Shown one piece after another: positions 1 to 5,827 of a DNA stretch of 6,865 nucleotides (its first letter is position 1; every line of letters starts with the position of its first letter). The translations under genes and the position numbers were made by a program. Origin of the DNA: Lachnospiraceae bacterium (GTDB lineage: Bacteria > Bacillota > Clostridia > Lachnospirales > Lachnospiraceae). Below the pieces are notes generated by a model that was not told the origin of the DNA, did not search any database, and saw nothing but the letters and a program-made list of their open reading frames with translations. The DNA lies in the NCBI GenBank assembly GCA_017420605.1, contig JAFOIS010000318.1:1-6865 (forward strand), given 5' to 3'.

Positions 1-99
1 ATAGACCATAAGGCCTTTCAGCCTTTCCCGCTCTTTTGCAAGGCGGGCAGCCGCTTTTTCTTCTTTTTCCTTCTGCCGGAGCGCCTGTTTCTCTGTCAT
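1..99 (-). CDS. rnhB: Probable ribonuclease HII, N-terminal 33 codons only (partial)
   Basis: Only the first 33 residues are visible, and the frame stays open to the window edge. They begin MTEKQALRQKEKEEKAAARL and form a highly charged Lys/Glu/Arg/Ala-rich helix ending in RLKGLMVY. No catalytic motif of RNase HII lies inside the window, so the name rests on position: in Firmicutes rnhB commonly follows rbgA directly, and clostridial RNase HII proteins often begin with a charged helix ahead of the catalytic core. The start is ATG at 99-97, four bases after the rbgA stop, with an AGAGGA ribosome-binding site at 114-109 inside the rbgA tail. This spacing implies co-transcription and possibly translational coupling. 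RNase HII would cut RNA from RNA-DNA hybrids and remove misincorporated ribonucleotides. The reading frame is well supported; the identity is an inference. Confidence 0.6.
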   Translation of the reverse strand, partial: MTEKQALRQKEKEEKAAARLAKERERLKGLMVY

Positions 100-103
100 A
101 ACA

Positions 104-1063
104 TTATTTCCTCTGTCCGCTCTGCCTTTCCGTTTCAGCCTTTTCTCCGGAGAGTTCCGCGGTATCTTCCTTCGGCGGGTATTCGATCGTCAGCGGTCCG
201 AAAACGCCTTTCCGGAATTCGTCGATAAGGATCGCCGCCGCTTTTTCCGTATCCGCTTCTCCGCCTTTCCTGAGGCACCCGCGCGCTTTTGCGATCGCGG
301 CGAACGCTTCGTCCGGATCGATCCTGCCCGGCCCGTTATCCGCCGGTGAAGACGCCTCCGCATCCGACTGTGCCTCTGCGATCGCATAGCGCCCGCGAAG
401 CACGCTGCCGCGGCGTTCCGCAAGAAGTCCCAGCACCGTGACGGCCAGCGTTTCCGTATCCACCACGTCGTCGCTCATTGCGCCGATCATGGCAAGATGC
501 TCTCCCACCGCCGGATCCTCAAAACGCGGCCAGAGAAGTCCCGGCGTGTCCAGAAGTTCCGCTTCTTTACTGATGCGGATCCACTGTTTTCCCTTTGTGA
601 CGCCGGGCTTATTTCCGGTCTTCGCGATGGCTTTGCCCGCGAAGGAATTGATGAGGGTCGATTTGCCGACGTTCGGGATCCCGGCGATGAGGATACGCAT
701 GGGGCGCTCCTTCATGCCTCTCCGGCGCAGCTTTTCACGCACAGACGCCGAAGCCTCGCGGATCGCCGGTGAAAGAGAGGACGATACTCCGCTTTTCCGC
801 GCGTCCAGAGCGACGGCGGGTATGCTCTTTTCCCCAAAATACCGGATCCATGCCTCGGTTGCGGACCGTTCCGCAAGGTCCGCCTTGTTCAGGATGACGA
901 CGCGGCCTTTGCCCTGCGACAGGCGGTCGATGTCGGGATTGCGGCTTGCGTACGGGATCCGCGCATCCAGCACTTCTATCACAACATCAACAAGGCGCAT
1001 GTCCTCTTCGATCATGCGCCGTGCTTTCGTCATATGTCCCGGATACCACTGATAATTCGCCAC
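104..1063 (-). CDS. rbgA: Ribosome biogenesis GTPase RbgA (YlqF)
   Basis: RbgA is a circularly permuted GTPase that drives late maturation of the 50S subunit. The motifs appear in permuted order: G4 NKAD at 59-62, G1 GIPNVGKS at 128-135, the G2 threonine at about 156 in KPGVTK, and G3 DTPG at 172-175. The N-terminal QWYPGHMTKA motif places His10 at the position of the catalytic His9 of Bacillus subtilis RbgA. At 319 residues it is longer than the roughly 282 of B. subtilis. The extra length is an Ala/Ser/Asp/Pro-rich stretch around 230-250 and a hydrophilic tail after about residue 296. The start is GTG at 1063-1061, directly abutting the lepB stop, with AGAGGA upstream inside lepB. This start gives the N-terminus expected for the family. 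The place after rplS and lepB suits a ribosome assembly factor. Confidence 0.96.
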   Translation of the reverse strand: MANYQWYPGHMTKARRMIEEDMRLVDVVIEVLDARIPYASRNPDIDRLSQGKGRVVILNKADLAERSATEAWIRYFGEKSIPAVALDARKSGVSSSLSPAIREASASVREKLRRRGMKERPMRILIAGIPNVGKSTLINSFAGKAIAKTGNKPGVTKGKQWIRISKEAELLDTPGLLWPRFEDPAVGEHLAMIGAMSDDVVDTETLAVTVLGLLAERRGSVLRGRYAIAEAQSDAEASSPADNGPGRIDPDEAFAAIAKARGCLRKGGEADTEKAAAILIDEFRKGVFGPLTIEYPPKEDTAELSGEKAETERQSGQRK

Positions 1064-1648
1064 TTAAAGCAGTCCTCTTCTCTGGGCGGGCTGTACGATA
1101 TACCAGACCCTGCCGGATATATAGGAGCGTTTGATATTGCCGACGTCCGCGAACCTGCTGTCTTCACTGTTGTTCCGGTTGTCGCCGAGCACGAAATACT
1201 CGTCGCTTTTCAGCGTGACCGGCTCCTGCGCGATCCCCGCGTCGATGATCGTCGGAAGCTCGATCGTCTCGAGGTACGTTTCCCCGTTGATCATGATCAG
1301 GCCTTCCTTGATCTGGATCGTATCGCCCGGCAGTCCGATCACCCGTTTGATATGATAGACCGCGTCGGTCGTCTCATAGTTCCGGTACGCGATAAGATCC
1401 CCGCGGCGGATCGTGCCGAGACGGTAGGAAAGACGGTTGAGGAGGACGGTGTCCCCTGCCTGGATCGTCGGATCCATCGAATTCTCCTGGATCGTGATCG
1501 TACCGAGAAACAGATACGCGGACATCGCCGACAGCGCCAGCACGACGACGATCTCGATGAGCCAGCGGAAAAGGCCCTTGTACCGTCTTTCATTCCAGAC
1601 GCTGCCGATCCGGTGTTTCTTTTTTCCGTTCTCCGAACCCTTTGCCAT
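1064..1648 (-). CDS. lepB: Type I signal peptidase
   Basis: This 194-residue membrane serine protease removes signal peptides from exported proteins on the outer face of the membrane. A short basic cytoplasmic N-terminus (1-27) is followed by a single membrane helix at about 28-49. The catalytic serine is Ser57 in ENSMDPTI, and the general-base lysine is Lys101 in HIKRVIGLPGD. Box E is GDNRNNSEDSR at 155-165. The single N-terminal anchor and compact size are typical of Gram-positive SPases rather than the two-helix, longer E. coli LepB. The ATG at 1648 has an AGGG ribosome-binding site seven bases upstream. It sits between rplS and rbgA, a place where some clostridia carry lepB but B. subtilis does not. 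A hairpin with a T tract lies directly upstream, so expression may be reduced relative to rplS. Confidence 0.97.
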   Translation of the reverse strand: MAKGSENGKKKHRIGSVWNERRYKGLFRWLIEIVVVLALSAMSAYLFLGTITIQENSMDPTIQAGDTVLLNRLSYRLGTIRRGDLIAYRNYETTDAVYHIKRVIGLPGDTIQIKEGLIMINGETYLETIELPTIIDAGIAQEPVTLKSDEYFVLGDNRNNSEDSRFADVGNIKRSYISGRVWYIVQPAQRRGLL

Positions 1649-1662
1649 TGTCTTCCCTATGT

Positions 1663-1699
1663 AAGAAAAGGGACAAGATACGTGTCCGTATTCTGTCCC
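1663..1699 (-). terminator. Hairpin plus T tract between rplS and lepB (terminator or attenuator)
   Basis: On the minus strand a 13-position stem (1699-1687 against 1682-1670) closes a GACA loop. All positions pair except one A-C mismatch, counting one G-U wobble. It is followed at once by TTTTCTT (1669-1663). The shape fits an intrinsic terminator downstream of rplS. The lepB ribosome-binding site starts only a few bases after the T tract, and I see no convincing lepB promoter in the 75-base gap. Partial readthrough is therefore the likely mode. Confidence 0.7.
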
Positions 1700-1723
1700 C
1701 GGAAATGCATGATAAAACGCTTC

Positions 1724-2077
1724 TTACTTCTTGTTGATGATCTCTTTGACCTTCGCGCGCTTGCCCGAACGTTCACGGAGATAAAACAGCTTCGCGCGGC
1801 GGACTTTGCCGTAACGGATCACTTCCACGTCAGCGACGGACGGGGAATGGACCGGCCAGGTCTTCTCGACGCCGATGCCGCTCGAGGTCTTGCGGACGGT
1901 GAAGGTCTCACGCGCGCCGGTACCCTGACGCTTGATCACGATGCCTTCGAACATCTGGATACGTTCACGGTTGCCTTCCTTGATACGGTTGTGGACGCGC
2001 ACGGTATCACCGACACGGAACGCCGGGATGCTCTCCTTCGCCTGCGCCTCTTCGATTTTCTTAATGACTTCGTTCAT
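1724..2077 (-). CDS. rplS: 50S ribosomal protein L19 (bL19)
   Basis: This 117-residue basic protein has the normal length for bacterial L19, which lies at the 30S-50S interface. Family landmarks are clear: the N-terminal helix, [15 protein letters not shown] at about 21-35, [12 protein letters not shown] at about 43-54, the [21 protein letters not shown] block, and [17 protein letters not shown] near the C-terminus. The ATG at 2077 has an AGGAG ribosome-binding site at 2090-2086, eight bases upstream. It follows trmD after 38 bases, the conserved order in most bacteria. Unlike the tight junctions upstream, this gap contains a good promoter-like sequence, so L19 may be made from its own transcript as well as from the long operon. 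A hairpin follows the gene. Confidence 0.98.
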   Translation of the reverse strand: MNEVIKKIEEAQAKESIPAFRVGDTVRVHNRIKEGNRERIQMFEGIVIKRQGTGARETFTVRKTSSGIGVEKTWPVHSPSVADVEVIRYGKVRRAKLFYLRERSGKRAKVKEIINKK

Positions 2078-2109
2078 GATATCAGCTCCTTATTGTAACA
2101 ACGCAAAAT

Positions 2110-2138
2110 ATTATACTATCTGTCTTTTTTATTTGCAA
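2110..2138 (-). promoter_or_regulatory. Candidate sigma-A promoter for rplS
   Basis: On the minus strand a perfect -10 TATAAT (2115-2110) lies 17 bases after TTGCAA (2138-2133), which matches four of six consensus -35 bases. The spacer is A-rich. The predicted start is near 2104-2102, giving a leader of about 25 bases that carries the AGGAG site of rplS. The -35 and most of the spacer lie in the last codons of trmD, whose TAG stop (2118-2116) abuts the -10. This is read from the sequence only; no transcript data were available. Confidence 0.6.
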
Positions 2139-2859
2139 GGTAATTCTCGATAAATGCCTTTTCCTTCGGGCTTACGTGGGCGCTCTCCAGAAGATCGGGT
2201 CTTCTGTCCGCGGTCCGAATAAGGGACTGTTCCCTCCGCCAGGCGTCGACCTTCGCATGGTCTCCGGACAGCAGGATCTTCGGCACCGCTTTTCCGTTCC
2301 AGATCTCCGGCCTCGAATACTGCGGATACTCCAGCAGCCCGTCCCCGAAGCTGTCGCCTTCGGCCGACTCCTCGTTGTGCAGGACGCCGGGGATCATCCG
2401 CGAGATCGCGTCGATCATGACCATTGCGGGAAGCTCCCCGCCGGTCAGGACGTAATCCCCGATCGAGACTTCATCGGTCACGATCTCCTCCAGCACACGT
2501 TCGTCTACGCCTTCATACCGTCCGCACAGAAAGATCAGTTCTTCCTCCAGCGCGAATTCCTTCGCCATCTGCTGGCTGAATACGCGTCCCTGCGGCGTCA
2601 TGTAGATGCAGCGGACGTCTTTTCCGGTGCGGTCCGTGATGCTCTTCCAGGCGTCGTAGACCGGCTGCGCCTGCATCAGCATACCTGCGCCGCCGCCGTA
2701 CGGGTAATCGTCCACCTTGTGGTGCTTCTCCGCGGAAAAGTCGCGGATGTTCACCGCGTTGATGCGGATGATCCCCTCTTCGACCGCACGGCCGAGCACG
2801 CTTGTTTCCAGCGCGTTCTCCACCATCTCCGGCAGGAGCGTCAGAATGTGAAAATCCAT
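2116..2859 (-). CDS. trmD: tRNA (guanine37-N1)-methyltransferase
   Basis: TrmD is a SPOUT-class enzyme that uses S-adenosylmethionine to make m1G37 next to the anticodon, which prevents frameshifting. The 247-residue length is normal. The trefoil-knot cofactor region is visible as LIFLCGRYEGVDER at 108-121 and SIGDYVLTGGELP at 132-144. The N-terminal part holds DDYPYGGGAGMLM at 50-62. Arg154 (SRMIPGV) and Asp169 (GDSF) fall at the same numbers as the essential Arg154 and Asp169 of E. coli TrmD. The C-terminal RPEIW and LLSGDH blocks are also present. The ATG at 2859 follows the rimM stop by three bases, with GGAG upstream overlapping the rimM end, so translation is probably coupled. It ends with TAG. 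Confidence 0.98.
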   Translation of the reverse strand: MDFHILTLLPEMVENALETSVLGRAVEEGIIRINAVNIRDFSAEKHHKVDDYPYGGGAGMLMQAQPVYDAWKSITDRTGKDVRCIYMTPQGRVFSQQMAKEFALEEELIFLCGRYEGVDERVLEEIVTDEVSIGDYVLTGGELPAMVMIDAISRMIPGVLHNEESAEGDSFGDGLLEYPQYSRPEIWNGKAVPKILLSGDHAKVDAWRREQSLIRTADRRPDLLESAHVSPKEKAFIENYLANKKDR

Positions 2860-2862
2860 CTT

Positions 2863-3369
2863 TTACTCCAGACCCGGAAGGAGATGTACGACGATCCTTC
2901 CTTCTTCCGGCGCAAGGACTTTAAGACAGTCCGGGATGGCCGGGATCAGGATCGTGCCGCCTTCTTCCTTTGAGACTTCGTAGACGTCGTTCGCGCCGGT
3001 CGGGAAGATATCGGCAAGCATTCCGAGCTTTTTGCCGTCCTCGAGGTACACGTCGCAGCCTACAAGATCGCCGATGAAGTACTGCCCTTCACGGAGCGGC
3101 AGCGCGTCCTTCCGGTCGATGAGGAGCGTCTTCCCGACGTACGGGGTGACCGCTTCGATCGTATCGATGCCGCGGAATTTCACCACAGTATCGCTGCCGA
3201 CGTACCGGACGCGTTCGACTTCAAGGACTTCCTCGCCGCATTTTCCGTCCACGATCACGGACGCAAGGCTTTCGAAACGTTCCGGATCATCGGACGTTAC
3301 GTAGACCTTCACTTCCCCGCGCAGCGCGCGCGGCTTGCGGATCACGCCAACCTCAAGTCTCTTCAGCAT
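2863..3369 (-). CDS. rimM: Ribosome maturation factor RimM
   Basis: RimM binds the 30S head through protein S19 and assists late 16S rRNA folding and processing. The 168 residues divide into an N-terminal RimM barrel (about 1-90) and a C-terminal PRC barrel (about 95-168). The N-terminus has GVIRKPRALRGEVKVY; the PRC part has QYFIGDLVGCDVY and the diagnostic TGANDVYEV at about 124-132. The segment that usually reads His/Tyr-Gly before the hydrophobic-basic-Gly turn reads Arg-Ala here. The ATG at 3369 is preceded by AAGGA six bases upstream, overlapping the khpA stop; the gap to khpA is eight bases. B. subtilis has ylqD between khpA and rimM, and it is absent here. Confidence 0.96.
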   Translation of the reverse strand: MLKRLEVGVIRKPRALRGEVKVYVTSDDPERFESLASVIVDGKCGEEVLEVERVRYVGSDTVVKFRGIDTIEAVTPYVGKTLLIDRKDALPLREGQYFIGDLVGCDVYLEDGKKLGMLADIFPTGANDVYEVSKEEGGTILIPAIPDCLKVLAPEEGRIVVHLLPGLE

Positions 3370-3377
3370 TTCTTTCC

Positions 3378-3608
3378 TTACTGGACGATGTCCACGACTA
3401 CCTTTTCGTCGGTCCTGGCCTGTGCCGCCTTGACCACCGAGCGGATCGCTTTGGCGATCCTGCCCTGTTTCCCGATCACCTTGCCCATGTCGGCCGGCGC
3501 CACGCGAAGCTCCACGATGAGCTCATCGTCCTCGGTCCGTTCCGTAACGACTACCTCATCCGGATTTTCCACGAGGGCTTTCGCGATCACTTCCACCAAT
3601 TCCTTCAT
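3378..3608 (-). CDS. khpA: KH-domain RNA-binding protein KhpA (YlqC)
   Basis: This 76-residue protein is essentially a single KH domain. The nucleic-acid-binding GxxG loop is GKQG at 46-49, within GKVIGKQGRIAKAIRSVVKAA. In Firmicutes such as Streptococcus pneumoniae, KhpA pairs with KhpB (EloR/Jag), binds many RNAs and affects cell elongation and division; that role is family knowledge, not seen here. The size matches the family. The ATG at 3608 has AAGGA about ten bases upstream, overlapping the rpsP stop region, and the gap to rpsP is 13 bases. The rpsP-khpA-rimM order is the usual one in Firmicutes, which removes doubt over the small size. Confidence 0.96.
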   Translation of the reverse strand: MKELVEVIAKALVENPDEVVVTERTEDDELIVELRVAPADMGKVIGKQGRIAKAIRSVVKAAQARTDEKVVVDIVQ

Positions 3609-3621
3609 GCTTATCCGTTCC

Positions 3622-3867
3622 TTACTTTACGATACCGGAAGCCTTGAAGATCTTTCCGACGGTCTCGGTCGGCTGCGCGCCGTTCTGGAGCCACTTCTTC
3701 GCAAGTTCTTCGTTGATCTTGAACTCACTCGGATCCTTGGACGGATCATAGGAGCCGATCTCCTCGATGAACCGGCCGTCACGCGGCGAACGCGCGTCCG
3801 CGACCACGATGCGGTAGAAAGGAGCTTTCTTTTTGCCCATTCTCTTCAGTCTGATCTTAACTGCCAT
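3622..3867 (-). CDS. rpsP: 30S ribosomal protein S16 (bS16)
   Basis: This 81-residue protein matches S16 along its whole length. The N-terminus reads [20 protein letters not shown], followed by [22 protein letters not shown] and, near the end, the [12 protein letters not shown] segment typical of the family. S16 binds 16S rRNA early and is needed for 30S assembly. The ATG at 3867 carries the strongest ribosome-binding site in the window, AGGAGG at 3883-3878, with ten bases to the start, which fits a highly expressed ribosomal protein. The 45-base gap from ffh is the largest between ylxM and trmD. It is AT-rich and holds no clear hairpin terminator. Confidence 0.99.
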   Translation of the reverse strand: MAVKIRLKRMGKKKAPFYRIVVADARSPRDGRFIEEIGSYDPSKDPSEFKINEELAKKWLQNGAQPTETVGKIFKASGIVK

Positions 3868-3912
3868 TGTTTCTTTTCCTCCTCATAATGAAATGATCAT
3901 GTTTATGATTGA

Positions 3913-5265
3913 TTAAAAGGGAAGTTTGAATCCCTTCCTTTTACCTCCGGGGAAGCCGCCCATCATCTTTCCGGGCATCTGCTTCATCATTTTCCGCGCT
4001 TCGTTGAACTGCTTGACAAGCCGGTTCACTTCGGCGATGTTCACGCCCGCGCCGCGCGCGATGCGGTTTTTCCGCGACGGGTTCAGGATATCCGGATTTC
4101 TCCGCTCCTGCAGCGTCATCGAATGGATGATCGCCTCGATCCGCGCAAGCTGTTTTTCGTCGACCATGGAGGAAAGCTCGTCCGCCTTCATGCCGAGACC
4201 CGGCATCATGGAAAGGATGCTCTGCAGCCCGCCCATGTTCCGCATCTGCTCCATGCTCATGAGATAATCGTCGAAATCGAACGAGGCCTTCCGGAGCTTC
4301 TGCTCCATCTCGGCGGCTTTCTTCTCGTCGATGCTCTCCTGCGCCTTTTCGATCAGCGTCAGGATATCGCCCATGCCGAGGATCCGGTTCGCCATGCGGT
4401 CCGGATAGAACGGTTCAAGATCCGCAAGTTTCTCGCCCATGCCTACGTAGAGGATCGGCTTGCCGACGACCGAGCGGATCGAAAGCGCCGCGCCGCCGCG
4501 CGTATCGCCGTCGCACTTCGTGAGCACGACGCCCGTGATGCCGATGCGCTCTTCGAACGCCTTCGCGACGTTGACGGCCTCCTGGCCGGTCATGGCGTCT
4601 ACGGTAAGGAGCGTCGCGTCTACCGGAACCGCTTCCTGGATCTTCTCGAGCTCATGCATCATCTCCTCGTCGATCTGGAGACGGCCAGCCGTATCGATGA
4701 AGACCGTATTGAAATGATTCTCCGCCGCGTAATCCACGCCGGCTTTCGCGATCTCTTCCGGCTTCCTGTCTTTTCCGAGCGAGAATACTTCGACACCGAC
4801 TTTCTGACCGTTGATGATCAGCTGTTCGATCGCCGCCGGACGGTAAACGTCCGCCGCGATAAGAAGCACCTTCCGTCCCTTCGCCTTCAGTTTCCCGGCG
4901 AGTTTTGCCGCGGTCGTCGTCTTGCCGGCGCCCTGCAGGCCGATCATCATGAAGACGGTCATGTCGGAAGGCTTCTTGAGCGGCAGTTCGGTGATCGTTC
5001 CGCCCAGGAGCGATACCATCTCGTCGTTGACGATCTTGATGACCATCTGCGCCGGATTGAGGCCGTTCATCACGTCCGCGCCGATCGCTTTCTGTTCCAC
5101 GGTCTTCGTGAACTGGCGCACGACCTTGAAGTTGACGTCCGCCTCAAGAAGGGCCATCTTGACCTCTTTCATGGATTCATGGACGTCGTCCTCCGTAAGC
5201 CGGCCTTTCTTCCGCATGTTCTGGAAGACGTTCTGCAGTTTTTCCGTAAGGCCTTCAAATGCCAT
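3913..5265 (-). CDS. ffh: Signal recognition particle protein Ffh (SRP54 GTPase)
   Basis: Ffh is the protein subunit of the signal recognition particle. It binds signal sequences emerging from the ribosome and docks with FtsY at the membrane. At 450 residues it has the usual N, G and M domains. The G motifs are GLQGAGKTT at 109-117 (P-loop), DVYRPAA at 139-145, DTAGR at 191-195 and TKCDGD at 249-254, where TKLDGD is more common. The linker GMGDILTLIEKAQ is at 297-309. The M domain is Met-rich and holds the RNA-contacting SRKNRIARGAG at 397-407, with GAG where GSG is usual. The C-terminus is a basic MMGGFPGGKRKGFKLPF tail. The ATG at 5265 lies one base after the ylxM stop, with GAGG inside the ylxM end, so translation is probably coupled. 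Confidence 0.99.
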   Translation of the reverse strand: MAFEGLTEKLQNVFQNMRKKGRLTEDDVHESMKEVKMALLEADVNFKVVRQFTKTVEQKAIGADVMNGLNPAQMVIKIVNDEMVSLLGGTITELPLKKPSDMTVFMMIGLQGAGKTTTAAKLAGKLKAKGRKVLLIAADVYRPAAIEQLIINGQKVGVEVFSLGKDRKPEEIAKAGVDYAAENHFNTVFIDTAGRLQIDEEMMHELEKIQEAVPVDATLLTVDAMTGQEAVNVAKAFEERIGITGVVLTKCDGDTRGGAALSIRSVVGKPILYVGMGEKLADLEPFYPDRMANRILGMGDILTLIEKAQESIDEKKAAEMEQKLRKASFDFDDYLMSMEQMRNMGGLQSILSMMPGLGMKADELSSMVDEKQLARIEAIIHSMTLQERRNPDILNPSRKNRIARGAGVNIAEVNRLVKQFNEARKMMKQMPGKMMGGFPGGKRKGFKLPF

Positions 5266-5266
5266 C

Positions 5267-5581
5267 TTACAGTTCCTCTATGATCTCACCGGCGAGACGC
5301 CGGACCTCTTCGTTATCGCTCCTTTGCCGGATCGCTTCGGCTCTTTCTCGAATCAGAAGAAACTTCCGTACGAGTCCGAGCTTCTCTTCATAGGCAAGCA
5401 GCGCTTCCCGCGTCCGCTTTACCATGTCGTGGACTCCCTGGCGGGTGATCCCTTCCTCTTCCGCGACCTCCGCCAGCGAGCAGTCGTCCATGACGGCTTC
5501 CTCGAAGACGCGCTTGCGGCGTTCCGTAAGCAGTTCCCCGTAGAAATCGAAAAGCAGGGCATCTTCGTATATCCGTTCCAC
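5267..5581 (-). CDS. ylxM: YlxM family DNA-binding protein, SRP-operon regulator/accessory
   Basis: YlxM is a small helix-turn-helix protein almost always encoded directly before ffh in Firmicutes, where it is linked to SRP function. The 104-residue form given here contains the family hallmark LLFDFYGELLTERR near the N-terminus. A sigma-70 region-4-like HTH follows, with SLAEVAEEEGITRQGVHDMVKRTREALLAYE at about 35-65, then a charged C-terminal helix. I chose GTG at 5581-5579 because AGGAG (5594-5590) sits eight bases upstream and because family members begin only a few residues before the LLFDFYG block. The longest open frame begins at TTG 5644. It would add 21 residues from a palindromic leader, and its start codon lies in the T tract of a hairpin terminator, so I reject it. 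The stop is one base from ffh. Confidence 0.93.
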   Translation of the reverse strand: MERIYEDALLFDFYGELLTERRKRVFEEAVMDDCSLAEVAEEEGITRQGVHDMVKRTREALLAYEEKLGLVRKFLLIRERAEAIRQRSDNEEVRRLAGEIIEEL

Positions 5582-5589
5582 TTCTCCCA

Positions 5590-5594
5590 CTCCT
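5590..5594 (-). promoter_or_regulatory. Ribosome-binding site deciding the ylxM start
   Basis: AGGAG on the minus strand lies eight bases before GTG 5581. A second in-frame GTG three codons upstream (5590-5588) overlaps this site and has no separate one. The site therefore favours 5581 as the ylxM start. Confidence 0.75.
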
Positions 5595-5600
5595 GCGCGC

Positions 5601-5639
5601 TCCGGAAAGGTCCCGTACGGGATCCCGTCCTGATCCGGA
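5601..5639 (-). promoter_or_regulatory. Palindromic, foldable element in the ylxM-ffh leader
   Basis: Two overlapping perfect 12-base palindromes occur here, ACGGGATCCCGT and TCCCGTACGGGA. As RNA, GGAUCCC (5625-5619) can pair with GGGACC (5614-5609) around a GUAC loop with one bulged A. An outer UCCGGA/UCCGGA pair (5639-5634 with 5606-5601) encloses it. The element ends seven bases before the ribosome-binding site of ylxM and does not mask it. I match it to no known riboswitch or leader family. Confidence 0.4.
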
Positions 5640-5642
5640 CAC

Positions 5643-5669
5643 AAAAAGTCCGCGGCACGAAGCCGCGGA
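5643..5669 (-). terminator. Intrinsic-terminator-like hairpin between tRNA-Thr and ylxM
   Basis: On the minus strand a perfect 8-bp GC-rich stem, TCCGCGGC (5669-5662) with GCCGCGGA (5656-5649), closes a TTCGT loop. It is followed by C and then five T (5647-5643). It is the only good terminator for the tRNA-Thr transcript, whose mature end lies 71 bases upstream. It also overlaps the predicted start of the ylxM promoter. Confidence 0.8.
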
Positions 5670-5673
5670 TATT

Positions 5674-5702
5674 AAAGTAACACAGGGCATTTATGGTGTC
5701 AA
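5674..5702 (-). promoter_or_regulatory. Sigma-A promoter for the ylxM-ffh-rpsP operon
   Basis: A perfect -35 TTGACA (5702-5697) is separated by exactly 17 bases from a weaker -10 TACTTT (5679-5674). The -10 is preceded by TGT, giving an extended -10 (TGn). An A/T-rich run lies upstream of the -35. The predicted start is about 5669-5666, roughly 85 bases before the ylxM start codon. It is well placed to drive the whole translation/SRP operon. Confidence 0.78.
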
Positions 5703-5740
5703 GTATTTTTTCTTTACATCTTTTAAAAAGGCATAAAGAG

Positions 5741-5813
<73 letters not shown>

Positions 5814-5827
5814 AACTCACTTAAACC

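Noticed and set aside
1034..2098. Long plus-strand open frame of 354 codons opposite lepB and rplS
   Set aside because: It spans two well-recognised minus-strand genes and their intergenic hairpin, has an Asp/Arg/His-rich composition typical of the antisense of GC-rich coding DNA, and matches no family I know.
2176..2973. Plus-strand open frame of 265 codons opposite trmD and the end of rimM
   Set aside because: It is antisense to conserved genes, with no ribosome-binding site or domain that I can see.
3884..3906. Short CATAA/TTATG inverted repeat and ATGATCAT palindrome in the ffh-rpsP gap
   Set aside because: The stem is only five A/T-rich pairs with no T tract, and it is likely chance in an AT-rich spacer.
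3890..3945. Possible weak promoter before rpsP (TTCAAA, 17 bases, CATAAA on the minus strand)
   Set aside because: Both hexamers match only four of six consensus bases and the -35 lies in ffh codons; this falls below what I would list as a feature.
4123..5283. Long plus-strand open frame of 386 codons opposite ffh
   Set aside because: It lies entirely against the clear ffh frame and shows the same His/Asp/Arg/Leu-rich shadow composition.
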